NCBI RefSeq assembly: GCF_017592545.1
Contig: NZ_JAGFOA010000002.1
Coordinates: 558,001-622,000 of the forward strand
Source: Microbacterium stercoris
GTDB lineage: Bacteria > Actinomycetota > Actinomycetes > Actinomycetales > Microbacteriaceae
Direction: 5' to 3'
Length of the DNA: 64,000 nucleotides
Every line of letters starts with the position of its first letter. The stretch's first letter is position 1. A program made the position numbers and the translations under genes. Positions 1 to 7,869 of this stretch are shown one piece after another. The notes under the pieces are model-generated. The model had not been told where the DNA came from, searched no databases, and saw only the letters and a list, made by a program, of their open reading frames with translations.

Positions 1-150
1 TTCTTCGAGCGCGCGTTCGAGGGATCGGACGATCCCGAGCAGGACTGGGCGCCGCGGTTCGAGGGCCGCGTGATGACCGCCTTCGAGCGCAAGGGCCTGA
101 ACACGGGCCGCGCGATCCGCGATCTCACCTACCGTCGCGTCGCGCGCTGA
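1..150 (+). CDS. C-terminal fragment of an unidentified protein
   Basis: The window opens inside an open frame (frame 1) that runs 49 codons to a TGA at 148-150. The tail is charged, rich in Arg, Asp and Glu, with no membrane segment, and ends in TYRRVAR. Codon use matches the neighbouring genes, so it is very likely the real end of a gene that starts upstream of the window. I do not recognise the family from this fragment. The next gene begins 17 nt downstream on the same strand. Confidence 0.6.
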   Translation, partial: FFERAFEGSDDPEQDWAPRFEGRVMTAFERKGLNTGRAIRDLTYRRVAR

Positions 151-167
151 TCCGGGGCCGACCGATC

Positions 168-1028
168 GTGGCCAGGACGCACGCGCCGGTGGACGACCTG
201 CATCCGCCTCTCGACCCGCGGGTGCTGGCCGCCGCGCTGCTGGTGTGCCTCGCCGCGCCGGCGTTCTTCGTGCTGCAGCAGCCGTGGGTCGGCTGGACGC
301 TCCTGGCCGCGGGGCTCGTCGCCGCCGCGGTCCTCGACCGCCGTGACCCGGCGGGGCTCGCACGGCGGCCGGGACTGACGCGCGACCTCTCGCTGATCGC
401 GGTCGGTCTCTGCATCGTCAGCTCGATGTCTCTGGCCGCGCGCCTGGACAACGCATCCATGGCGCTGTTCACCCTCGTGCTCGGCGGCGCCGTCGCCGTG
501 CCGTACGTGCTGTCGCGCTTCGTCTATCGCGACCACGTGGTGCGCTTCCCCTGGCGCGGAGGCGGACGGTGGGGACGCCTGCAGTGGGGATGGCTCGTCG
601 CCGTGCTCGTGCTCGGATGGACGATCCTGCCGTTCTACTTCATCACCAGCGGCGTCTATCGCAATTGGCCGGTGGTCGACACTCCTGAGCTCATCGCCCG
701 CCTGTTCGTCGGCGTCGGAGCCGTCGGCATCTGGGATGAGCTGTTCTTCATCTGCACGGTCTTCGCGGCCCTGCGCCGTCATCTGCCGGATGTCGCCGCC
801 AACGTCCTCCAGGCGATCGTCTTCGTCTCCTTCCTCTGGGAACTCGGCTACCGCGAGTGGGGGCCGCTGCTCACGATTCCGTTCGCGCTGCTGCAGGGCA
901 TGATCTTCCTGCGCACCCGCTCGCTCGGCTACGTCGTGACGGTGCATCTGCTGTTCGATGCGGTGGTGTTCCTGGTGCTCGTGCACGCGCACAATCCGGG
1001 TGTGCTGGACGGCCTCTTCCTCGTCTGA
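168..1028 (+). CDS. CPBP-family intramembrane protease-like membrane protein
   Basis: A 286-aa multi-spanning membrane protein with hydrophobic helices near residues 20-45, 70-85, 95-115, 145-165, 175-195 and 215-275. Two short motifs fit the CPBP (Abi/CAAX protease-like) family: WDELFF with the acidic residue at Glu191, and VHLLFD with His260, the usual zinc or catalytic positions. The first motif is DE, not the canonical EExxxR, so catalysis is uncertain. The start is GTG 168, with only a weak ribosome site. Known CPBP members process prenylated or bacteriocin-type substrates; no substrate can be inferred here. Confidence 0.75.
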   Translation: MARTHAPVDDLHPPLDPRVLAAALLVCLAAPAFFVLQQPWVGWTLLAAGLVAAAVLDRRDPAGLARRPGLTRDLSLIAVGLCIVSSMSLAARLDNASMALFTLVLGGAVAVPYVLSRFVYRDHVVRFPWRGGGRWGRLQWGWLVAVLVLGWTILPFYFITSGVYRNWPVVDTPELIARLFVGVGAVGIWDELFFICTVFAALRRHLPDVAANVLQAIVFVSFLWELGYREWGPLLTIPFALLQGMIFLRTRSLGYVVTVHLLFDAVVFLVLVHAHNPGVLDGLFLV

Positions 1029-1090
1029 GAGGTCGAGCTGGGTGGTCGCACACTCGCTGCCATCTGTCAACCCTCCGGGGGGAAATCGCT

Positions 1091-2566
1091 GTGGCAGGCA
1101 TGCTTGAACCCATGACGACGATGCGCATCCGCGAGGTGGATTCAGGGGTGATTCAGACCCCGGATGCGCGACCCCGTCATCTTGAGGTAGGCGGCCTTGT
1201 GGGAGGCCGCTATCGGCTGCAGGAGCTCGTCGGGATCGGCGGGATGAGTCGGGTCTTCCGTGCCACCGACGAGCTCCTCGGCCGCACCGTCGCGGTGAAG
1301 CTCTTCCCCGCCGCGGCCGGAAATCACACCGACCGCGCTCGCCGCGACGCCGAGACCCGCCTTCTTGCCTCGCTCAGCCACCCGTCGCTTGTCACCCTCT
1401 ACGACGCCGACGCCTTCGCGGACGGATCCGGCTTTCTCGCCATGGAATACGTCGACGGCGGCACGCTCGGCGACCTCCTCGAGAAGGGCCCTCTCGCCCC
1501 TCGCGAGGTCGCCCATGTCGCGGTCGACCTCGGGGACGCGCTCGCCGCGGTGCACGCCGCCGGCGTGATCCACCGCGACATCAAGCCGCCGAACGTGCTG
1601 ATGCGCACCAGCCACGGCCGGCGCTTCCAGGCCACCCTCGCCGACTTCGGCATCGCCTACCTCATGGACAGCGCTCGCCTCACGACGCCGGGCATGGCCG
1701 TCGGCACCGCCGCCTACTTCTCGCCCGAGCAGGCGCGCGGCGCACAGCCCACGCCCTCCTCCGACATCTACGCGCTCGGGCTCGTGCTCATCGAGTCGCT
1801 GACGGGACGCCGTGCGTTCCCGCAGAGCACCCCCATCGAGGCGGCGATCGCCCGGCTGCACACGCCGCCGGAGGTGCCCGCGGGCTTCGGGTACGGCTGG
1901 CGCTCGCTTCTGACGGCGATGACGGCGACGGATCCCGCCGAGCGGCCGTCGGCCGCCGAGGTCGCCGACCGCGCCGCCCGGCTCGTCGAGGCCGACATCG
2001 ATGTGCAGGCCACCCAGGCGGAGCTGGCGATCGCTTTCGCCGCCGCGCCGACGCCGGCACCCGAACCCGAGCCCGCGCCCGCGAGCGCGGTCGGCCACAG
2101 CACGCAGGTGCTGCCCACGGTCGAGCTGACGTCGCGTCGTCACACCCGCGCCGCCCGTCGCGGGCGCCGCCGCCCGGTCGCCGCGATGCTCGTCGGCGGC
2201 GCTGCCGCGGCGCTCATCGCCGGTGGCGTGTGGGCGGCCGCCGCAGACACGTCGGTCTCGCCCGTCTCGCGCGTCGTCGCCCCGGTCGTCGAGGCGGACA
2301 CGGCGGAGACCACGGTCGAGCCGGCGGTCGTTCAGCCGGCCGAGCAGCAGACGGCCGTCGTCGAGCCCGCCGCCCCCGCGGTGCAGCAGCCGGCGGTGCA
2401 GGCGCCCGCGGCGAAGGACGACAAGGGCGGCCACGGAGTTTCCGGACGAGGCGAAGACGCCTCGTCCGGATCACAGACCCACGGGAATGGGACCCCCGGG
2501 AATGGGAAAGGGAAAGGGAGCGGATCCGGCTCGGGAAAGTCGGATCGCGGACACGGTGGCGGCTGA
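1091..2566 (+). CDS. Membrane-anchored Ser/Thr protein kinase (Hanks type)
   Basis: About 491 aa. The N-terminal half is a complete Hanks-type kinase: glycine loop GIGGMSRVF, ATP-binding Lys70 in VAVKLF, catalytic Asp163 in HRDIKPPN, and Asp185 of DFG. A Pro/Ala linker follows, then one membrane helix near residues 360-385. The outer part has no PASTA or sensor domain, only a Val/Pro/Gln/Ala stretch ending in a Gly/Ser/Lys-rich tail. I chose GTG 1091 because the run GGGGGGAAA (1077-1085) lies 5 nt before it; ATG 1100 is an alternative. A longer upstream frame to 857 overlaps the previous gene and is not credible. Its signal is unknown; a PP2C phosphatase sits at 59.9 kb, not in the same operon. 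Confidence 0.9.
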   Translation: MAGMLEPMTTMRIREVDSGVIQTPDARPRHLEVGGLVGGRYRLQELVGIGGMSRVFRATDELLGRTVAVKLFPAAAGNHTDRARRDAETRLLASLSHPSLVTLYDADAFADGSGFLAMEYVDGGTLGDLLEKGPLAPREVAHVAVDLGDALAAVHAAGVIHRDIKPPNVLMRTSHGRRFQATLADFGIAYLMDSARLTTPGMAVGTAAYFSPEQARGAQPTPSSDIYALGLVLIESLTGRRAFPQSTPIEAAIARLHTPPEVPAGFGYGWRSLLTAMTATDPAERPSAAEVADRAARLVEADIDVQATQAELAIAFAAAPTPAPEPEPAPASAVGHSTQVLPTVELTSRRHTRAARRGRRRPVAAMLVGGAAAALIAGGVWAAAADTSVSPVSRVVAPVVEADTAETTVEPAVVQPAEQQTAVVEPAAPAVQQPAVQAPAAKDDKGGHGVSGRGEDASSGSQTHGNGTPGNGKGKGSGSGSGKSDRGHGGG

Positions 2567-2630
2567 GCGAGCGCGGACCCGCAAGGGACGGCGGGAGCAT
2601 CCGCGCCTCGGGCGCCACTGAGTCGAAGAA

Positions 2631-2654
2631 GGGCCGCACCGATCGGTGCGGCCC
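2631..2654. terminator. Perfect 24-nt palindrome, likely bidirectional terminator
   Basis: A perfect inverted repeat, arms GGGCCGCACCGA / TCGGTGCGGCCC, sits between the convergent kinase gene (+) and tRNA-Arg (-). It is followed on the plus strand by TTCATCTTTTCTC. The position and T-rich tail fit an intrinsic terminator for the kinase gene, possibly serving the tRNA too. Confidence 0.75.
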
Positions 2655-2691
2655 TTCATCTTTTCTCTTGCTCTGTTGTTCTCTTGCTCTG

Positions 2692-2764
2692 TGCGCCCGA
2701 AGGGATTCGAACCCCCGACCCTTGGCACCGGAAGCCAATGCTCTATCCACTGAGCTACGGGCGC
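2692..2764 (-). tRNA. tRNA-Arg (anticodon CCG)
   Basis: Read on the minus strand, the 73-nt sequence folds as a cloverleaf. The acceptor stem is GCGCCCG/CGGGCGC with discriminator A, the D arm contains AGCTCAGTGGATAGAGC, the anticodon stem TTGGC/GCCAA holds a TTCCGGT loop (anticodon CCG), and the T arm contains GGTTCGAATCC. No CCA is encoded. It reads CGG codons, frequent in this GC-rich DNA. argS lies 0.9 kb away. Confidence 0.97.
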
Positions 2765-2780
2765 ATGTGGGTCCAGGCTA

Positions 2781-3566
2781 TCAGTCGGTGGGGTGGTCCT
2801 CGGACGCGGCCAGGCGCGTCACCGGATCCGTGATCGCGTGGATCGCCTCGGCCAGGCGCTTCGCGAGATACGCGTGCCCCGCGACGGACGGGTGATCGCG
2901 ACCGACGCCGCTTGTGTCGATGACGTCGAGGTAGTTCTCATCGGTGATCCAGTGCTCCTGGAGCGGCGAGATGTACCACCACTGGCGCGCCGCGGCGAGC
3001 GAGGCGAGCCGGCGATCGATCTGCGCGGTCGCGACCTCGACGGGCAGCACCTGAGGGGCCGGTCCGAGGATGACGACGGGCACATCCGGGTATGTGCGCG
3101 CGAGCCGGTCCCACGCGGCGTTCACGGCGGCGGTGTACCCCCCGAGGTCCGTGCGGCGGTCGTTGATCGATCCCTGCAGGATGATCAGGTCGTACTCGGC
3201 AGAGGGATCGAGGGCCTCGATCCGGTCGCCGAAGCGCGGACGATCGACGCGGATGTACCCGCTGCCGGGCACACCGTCGACGACGGTCGAGCCGCCGAGC
3301 ACCTCGGGCAGCACGTACGCGTAGCCCCGCTCGATCGGGGTGGCTGCCTGTCCGTACGTCCAGGAGTCTCCGAAAACGAGGATCCGCGGATCATCGGGCA
3401 GGGACAGAGGTGCGGGCAGCACCACGGAGTCCTCGGCGGCAGCCTGATCCGCGACAGGGGCGGACCACGGTCGCAGAAGACCCGCCGCGAGGATGCCGAG
3501 GACAGCGACCAGCGCCGCGACAAGCAGGATCGAGGTGCTTCGGCGAGGACGTGGGATCGACGTCAT
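2781..3566 (-). CDS. SGNH/GDSL-type hydrolase, secreted or membrane-anchored
   Basis: 261 aa. It has an N-terminal hydrophobic helix after a basic start (residues about 10-32: signal anchor or signal peptide), then an SGNH fold: block I VFGDSWTYG with the nucleophile Ser, block II PGSGY (Gly), block III QGSIND (Asn), and block V DHPSVAGH (Asp/His). The enzyme class covers esterases, lipases and sugar deacetylases; the substrate is not evident. The gene looks leaderless: a TACAGT -10 box lies 7 nt before ATG 3566 on the minus strand, divergent from argS. Confidence 0.85.
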   Translation of the reverse strand: MTSIPRPRRSTSILLVAALVAVLGILAAGLLRPWSAPVADQAAAEDSVVLPAPLSLPDDPRILVFGDSWTYGQAATPIERGYAYVLPEVLGGSTVVDGVPGSGYIRVDRPRFGDRIEALDPSAEYDLIILQGSINDRRTDLGGYTAAVNAAWDRLARTYPDVPVVILGPAPQVLPVEVATAQIDRRLASLAAARQWWYISPLQEHWITDENYLDVIDTSGVGRDHPSVAGHAYLAKRLAEAIHAITDPVTRLAASEDHPTD

Positions 3567-3573
3567 GGATGGA

Positions 3574-3613
3574 ACTGTAGGCGACGGATCCTGACAGTCC
3601 GCGCCCGTAGACT
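3574..3613. promoter_or_regulatory. Divergent leaderless promoters for SGNH hydrolase (-) and argS (+)
   Basis: On the minus strand TACAGT (3579 to 3574) stands 7 nt before ATG 3566. On the plus strand TAGACT (3608-3613) stands 9 nt before ATG 3623. Transcription normally begins about 7 nt after the -10 box, so both mRNAs would start at or next to their start codons. No strong -35 is visible for either. Confidence 0.55.
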
Positions 3614-3622
3614 TACCACGTT

Positions 3623-5290
3623 ATGAATCCTGACGCTCTCGCCGCCGCCATCCTCGCCGTCGTCACGCCGATCGCCGCCCGCCGACGCCCCGAGGAGGAG
3701 CTCTCGCTCAGTGGCGCCGACGTCACTCTGGAGCGTCCCCGCAACCGGGAGCACGGCGACTGGGCGACCAACATCGCCATGAAGCTGGCCAAGCGCCTGG
3801 GCACCAACCCGCGCGAACTCGCACAGGAGATCGCCGAGGGCCTCACCGCCGCCGACGGGGTCGCCTCGGTCGAGGTCGCGGGTCCGGGCTTCATCAACAT
3901 CCGGCTCGAGGCCGCGGCGGCGGGGGCGCTGGCGAAGACGATCGTCGACGCGGGCGCCGACTACGGCCGCAACGAGACCCAGGCGGGCAACACCGTCAAC
4001 CTCGAGTTCGTCAGCGCCAACCCGACCGGCCCGCTCCACATCGCGCACACCCGCTGGGCCGCGCTGGGCGACACGATCGCGCGCGTGCTCGCGTTCAGCG
4101 GCGCGACCGTGGCACGCGAGTACTACATCAACGACGCCGGCGCCCAGATGGAGCGCTTCGGCGCCTCGATCGTGGCCTCGCTCAAGGGCGAGGAGAAGCC
4201 CGAGGGCGGTTACGCCGGGGAGTACATCGACGAGCTGGGCCGCAAGGTGCAGGCCGCGCGCCCCGACATCCTGGACCTCGATGCCGAGGAGCAGATCGTG
4301 GTCGCGCGCGATGTCGCCTACCCCCTCCAGCTCGCCGAGATCCAGGCATCGCTGGAGTCGTTCAACGTGCACTTCGACGAGTGGTTCTCGGAGCGCACGC
4401 TGCACGCGAAGGGGGAGAACGGCGAGCCGAGCCTCATCGACCAGGCCGTCGACCGCCTGCGCGCACAGGGCCACGTCTTCGACGAGGACGGCGCCGTCTG
4501 GGTGCGCACCACCGACTTCAGCGACGACAAGGATCGCGTGATCCGTCGCTCGAACGGCGAGTACACGTACTTCGCCGCCGACGCCGCCTATTACCTCAAC
4601 AAGAGCGACCGCGGCTGGGCCGACAAGATCTACCTGCTGGGCGCCGACCACCACGGCTACGTGCACCGCCTGAAGGCGCTCGCGGGCGCGGCGGGCGAGG
4701 ATCCGGAGAAGAACATCGAGGTGCTGATCGGCCAGATGGTCTCGATCAACGGCGCCCGCCTCTCCAAGCGCGCCGGCAACATCATCGAGATGGACGACAT
4801 CATCGAGTGGATCGGCACCGACGCGCTGCGCTACTCGCTCGAGCGCTCGCCCGCCGACTCTCCGCTCGACCTCGATCCGGATCTGCTGCGCAAGCGCACG
4901 AACGACAATCCGGTCTTCTACGTGCAGTACGCCCACGCACGCACGCACAACGTCGCGCGCAATGCCGCCGACGCGGGCGTGGACCGCTCGGAGTTCGCGC
5001 CGGAGCTGCTCGCGCACGAGACCGAGTCGGCGCTGCTCGGCGCGCTGCAGGAGTTCCCGCGCATCGTGGCGTTCGCCGCCGACGTGCGCGAGCCGCATCG
5101 CGTCGCTCGCTACCTCGAGGAGCTCGCGGGCCTCTACCACCGCTGGTACGACAACTGCCGCGTGACGCCGCTCGGCGACGCCGAGGTCGAGACCGTGCAC
5201 CGCACCCGCCTGTGGCTGAACGACGCCACGGGGCAGGTGCTGCGCAACGGCCTCGACCTGCTCGGCGTGAGCGCACCGGAGCGGATGTAA
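3623..5290 (+). CDS. argS: Arginyl-tRNA synthetase
   Basis: 555 aa, normal length for a class I ArgRS. It charges tRNA-Arg with arginine using ATP, in the cytoplasm. It shows the N-terminal Add1 domain, the HIGH signature as PTGPLHIAH, the KMSKS equivalent GARLSKRAGN (near residue 380), and the C-terminal DALR anticodon-binding domain (YVQYAHAR to the end). ATG 3623 is supported by the -10 box just upstream (leaderless start). It heads the conserved actinobacterial order argS-lysA-hom, although here three reading frames and a repeat array separate argS from lysA. Confidence 0.98.
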   Translation: MNPDALAAAILAVVTPIAARRRPEEELSLSGADVTLERPRNREHGDWATNIAMKLAKRLGTNPRELAQEIAEGLTAADGVASVEVAGPGFINIRLEAAAAGALAKTIVDAGADYGRNETQAGNTVNLEFVSANPTGPLHIAHTRWAALGDTIARVLAFSGATVAREYYINDAGAQMERFGASIVASLKGEEKPEGGYAGEYIDELGRKVQAARPDILDLDAEEQIVVARDVAYPLQLAEIQASLESFNVHFDEWFSERTLHAKGENGEPSLIDQAVDRLRAQGHVFDEDGAVWVRTTDFSDDKDRVIRRSNGEYTYFAADAAYYLNKSDRGWADKIYLLGADHHGYVHRLKALAGAAGEDPEKNIEVLIGQMVSINGARLSKRAGNIIEMDDIIEWIGTDALRYSLERSPADSPLDLDPDLLRKRTNDNPVFYVQYAHARTHNVARNAADAGVDRSEFAPELLAHETESALLGALQEFPRIVAFAADVREPHRVARYLEELAGLYHRWYDNCRVTPLGDAEVETVHRTRLWLNDATGQVLRNGLDLLGVSAPERM

Positions 5291-5294
5291 GGCC

Positions 5295-6062
5295 GTGACC
5301 CCCGCGAGCGGCGCGACCCGCAGACGGCGTTGGCCGTGGATCCTGCTCGTCATCGTTGTGCTCGTGGCGCTCCTCGTCGTCGCCGCGGAGGCGGCGGCGC
5401 GTGCCGTGGTGCCGGGTGTGGTGCGAGACAAGGTCGTGTCGGCGCTCGCGCTGCCCGCCGACCAGCAGCTCGACGTGGATCTGGGCGGTGGCCTCGTCGT
5501 TCCGCAGCTGCTCGCGGGCTCGCTCGACGCGCTCGGCATCTCCGGCTCGGAGGTGCCGATCGGCGACCTCACGGTCGACGCCGACGTGCAGCTGACGGGG
5601 GTGCCGATCCGCGACGGCGTGGAGGGCGGACCCGGTACCGCTCAGCTGCGCCTCGACGCCGCCGACCTGCAGGCGCTGGTCGAGGCGGCCGACGTGCCCC
5701 CGGTGCTGGCCGATGCCCAGGTCGCGCTCTCCGAACCGGACGTGCTGCTCTCGAAGGGGTTCACGATCCTGGGCGCCTCGGTACCGGTTGAGATCGGGCT
5801 CACCCCGGCGGCCGCCGGCGGTGACCTCACGCTCACGCCCTCCCGCGCGAAGCTCGGCGGCGCGGCGCTGTCGGTCGACCAGCTCGCTGCGATGCTGCGC
5901 GGTGAGGTGCCGGCCTTCCCGATCTGCTTCGCCGATCACATCCCCGCGGGCCTCACCCTCACGTCCGCCGAGGTCGCCGGCGATCACCTCACGGCCGACA
6001 TCGACATCGCGGAGGGCCTTCTCAGCGACCCGGCGCTCCAGGCGATGGGCACCTGCGACTAG
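5295..6062 (+). CDS. DUF2993 / LmeA-like phospholipid-binding protein
   Basis: 255 aa. After a basic N-terminus (RRRRW) comes one strong membrane helix (residues about 14-36), then an extracytoplasmic domain matching the DUF2993 pattern: repeated DVDLGG-type strands, repeated Gly/Leu/Thr-rich beta segments and a C-terminal PAGLTLTSAEV segment. Family members such as mycobacterial LmeA bind phospholipid in the cell envelope and support lipoglycan elongation. GTG 5295 lies 4 nt after the argS stop, so the gene is likely co-transcribed with argS. The function here is inferred by family only. Confidence 0.8.
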   Translation: MTPASGATRRRRWPWILLVIVVLVALLVVAAEAAARAVVPGVVRDKVVSALALPADQQLDVDLGGGLVVPQLLAGSLDALGISGSEVPIGDLTVDADVQLTGVPIRDGVEGGPGTAQLRLDAADLQALVEAADVPPVLADAQVALSEPDVLLSKGFTILGASVPVEIGLTPAAAGGDLTLTPSRAKLGGAALSVDQLAAMLRGEVPAFPICFADHIPAGLTLTSAEVAGDHLTADIDIAEGLLSDPALQAMGTCD

Positions 6063-6105
6063 ATCCGGCAGCTCGCCGCGAGCGCGTCGATCCCGAGCGC
6101 GTCGA

Positions 6106-6111
6106 TAGGGT
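6106..6111 (+). promoter_or_regulatory. -10 box for leaderless GNAT gene
   Basis: TAGGGT ends 8 nt before ATG 6119, placing the predicted transcript start at the start codon. No ribosome-binding site precedes that ATG, which fits a leaderless message. Confidence 0.5.
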
Positions 6112-6118
6112 CGGGCTC

Positions 6119-6883
6119 ATGTGGAGCGACGACGACGTGCGGGATGCCGCGGCCGAATGGACCTGGATCCCCGACGGCTCGCGTGTTCACGATGACGAGC
6201 TGCTGATCGTCCAGCGTCCCGCCTGGGTGGGCGGTCACGTGGCGGTCGAGGGCGTGCGCTCGGCTCGGCCCGCCTCCGAACTGATCGATCGGGCTGCCAC
6301 CGTCGCGAGCGAGTGGGCGGACGACGCACTCGAATGGGCGGTGTCGGATAGAGACGATCCGGCGCTCGACGCGGCACTGCTCGCGCGCGGTGCGACCCTG
6401 ATGGAGCAGCTCGATGTTCTCGCGCTGCCGCTCGACCGCGCCCTCGGCCTGCCCGCGGGAGCCGGGGCGCGCCGAGTGGCGACGCGCGACGACGTGCTCG
6501 CGGTCGGCAGGATCAACACCGCCGTGTGGGCGAATGCCGAGCCGGACGAGGCGCGGATCGCCGAGGTGCTGCGGGAGGAGCAGGAAGGATCCGGCTTCCG
6601 CATCCTCGCCGAGCTCGACGGCGAGGTGGTGTCGACCGGCGGCGTCACCCTCGCGCCGGGCCCGCGCGGCACGGTCGCGCGGCTGTGGGGCGCGGCGACC
6701 CTCGAGCACGCCCGCGGCCGCGGCGCCTATCGCGCCGTGCTGGCCGAGCGGCTGCGGCTCGCCGCCGAGGCCGGCGCCACTCTCGCGCTCGTGAAGGGAC
6801 GGATCGCCACCTCCGCGCCGATCCTGACCCGCGCGGGCTTCCGCCGGTACGGCGGCGAGCGCCGCTACCGCCTCCCGCTCTGA
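6119..6883 (+). CDS. GNAT-family N-acetyltransferase
   Basis: 254 aa. The C-terminal half carries the GNAT acetyl-CoA fold: a beta strand GEVVSTGGVTLAPG, then VARLWGAATLEHARGRGAYRAVL with an R/Q-x-x-G-x-G/A-like pyrophosphate loop (RGRGAY), and a final ILTRAGFRRYGGERRY typical of GNAT C-termini. The N-terminal 100 residues are less conserved and may bind substrate. The acceptor is unknown. It stands alone between the DUF2993 gene and the 97-bp repeat array. Confidence 0.8.
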   Translation: MWSDDDVRDAAAEWTWIPDGSRVHDDELLIVQRPAWVGGHVAVEGVRSARPASELIDRAATVASEWADDALEWAVSDRDDPALDAALLARGATLMEQLDVLALPLDRALGLPAGAGARRVATRDDVLAVGRINTAVWANAEPDEARIAEVLREEQEGSGFRILAELDGEVVSTGGVTLAPGPRGTVARLWGAATLEHARGRGAYRAVLAERLRLAAEAGATLALVKGRIATSAPILTRAGFRRYGGERRYRLPL

Positions 6884-6945
6884 CTCCTGCCCACGGCCCG
6901 GGGTGCGGCGGGGTGCGGCGGGGCGGTGCGGCGGGGTGCCGCGGG

Positions 6946-7755
6946 GCGCGGAACGGGAGGGGATCCCGGATCGGGAGGGGCGAGTGATCCGGATGCGTCC
7001 TCCCGTCGTGGGATCTCCTCCCGTCCCGGGCCACCTCGCCGCGCGCGGAACCGGAGGGGATCCCGGATCGGGAGGGGCGTGTGATCCGGATGCGTCCTCC
7101 CGTCGTGGGATCTCCTCCCGTCGCGGGCCGCGGCGCCGCGCGCGGAAGGGGAGGGGATCCCGGATACGGAGGCTCGCCTGATCCGGCGCCGTCCTCCCGT
7201 CGTGTGATCTCCTCCCGTCGCGGCCCGCGGTGCCGCGCGCGGAAGGGGAGGGGATCTCGGATGCGGAGGCTCGCCTGATCCGGATCCGTCCTTCCGTCGT
7301 GGGATCTCCTCCCGTCGCGGCCCGCCTCGCCGTGCGCGGAAGGGGCGGGGATCCCGGATGCGGAGGGGCGGCCGATCCGGATCCGTCCTCCCGTCGCGGG
7401 ATCCCCTCCCATTCGGCCGCGGCGGCGCGCGGACCGTGTCGTGAGGCGACTGGCGGGGGCGGGCCGTGCGCGGAGGGGGAGGGGATCTCGGGCCCGGAGG
7501 CTCGTCTGATCCGGATCGGTCCGCCCTCGTGGGATCTCCACCGGTCGTGGTCGGAGCCGTGCACGGAACGGGAGGGGATCCCGGACACGGAGGGGCATGT
7601 GACCCGGATCCGTCCTCCCGTCGCGGGATCTCCTCCCGACCCGGGCCGCCCGGCCACGCGCAGAGGGGGAGGGGATCTCGGATGCGGAGGGGCGGGGGAT
7701 CCGGATCCGTCCTCCCGTCGCGGGATCTCCTCCGGTCGCGCGCCACGCCCCCGCG
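6946..7755. repeat. Tandem array of eight ~97-bp GC-rich hairpin-forming repeats
   Basis: The GNAT-lysA gap (6884-7869, nearly 1 kb) has no credible gene. It is filled by head-to-tail units whose shared start (GCGCGGAA or close variants) falls at 6946, 7043, 7140, 7237, 7334, 7468, 7561 and 7658. Spacing is exactly 97 bp five times, 134 bp once (an extra 37 bp near 7412-7467) and 93 bp once. Within a unit, CGGGAGGGGATCCC near the left pairs with GGGATCTCCTCCCG on the right, and CGGGAGG pairs with CCTCCCG inside that, leaving a loop of about 20 nt around ATCCGGAT. A short GGGGTGCGGC-type simple repeat lies just left (6898-6945). The period is not a multiple of three and every frame drifts, so long frames read through it are not genes. 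Confidence 0.93.
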
Positions 7756-7795
7756 CGTCGTCGCGCGACCGGCCGGGTCGGGGCCGGGAGTCCCG

Positions 7796-7816
7796 GTGCC
7801 CTAGACTCGGGGGCAC
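7796..7816 (+). promoter_or_regulatory. lysA promoter with dyad around the -10 box
   Basis: TAGACT (7802-7807) fits an actinobacterial -10. It lies inside an inverted repeat, GTGCCC (7796-7801) and GGGCAC (7811-7816), so the box sits in a potential loop or operator. The predicted leader to GTG 7870 is about 55 nt and ends in the ribosome site AAGGTGA. Confidence 0.5.
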
Positions 7817-7869
7817 CTGCGGAGGCGTGATTTCCCGCCCCGCGGACATTCCCATCCCGAAGGTGATCC

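Noticed and set aside
857..1090. A longer kinase starting at 857
   Set aside because: The extra 78 residues overlap the CPBP gene in another frame, lack kinase sequence and are Ala/Arg-rich. A good ribosome site supports GTG 1091.
6946..7755. CRISPR array
   Set aside because: The repeats are contiguous 97-bp units with internal dyads and no unique spacers of constant length, and no cas genes are present.
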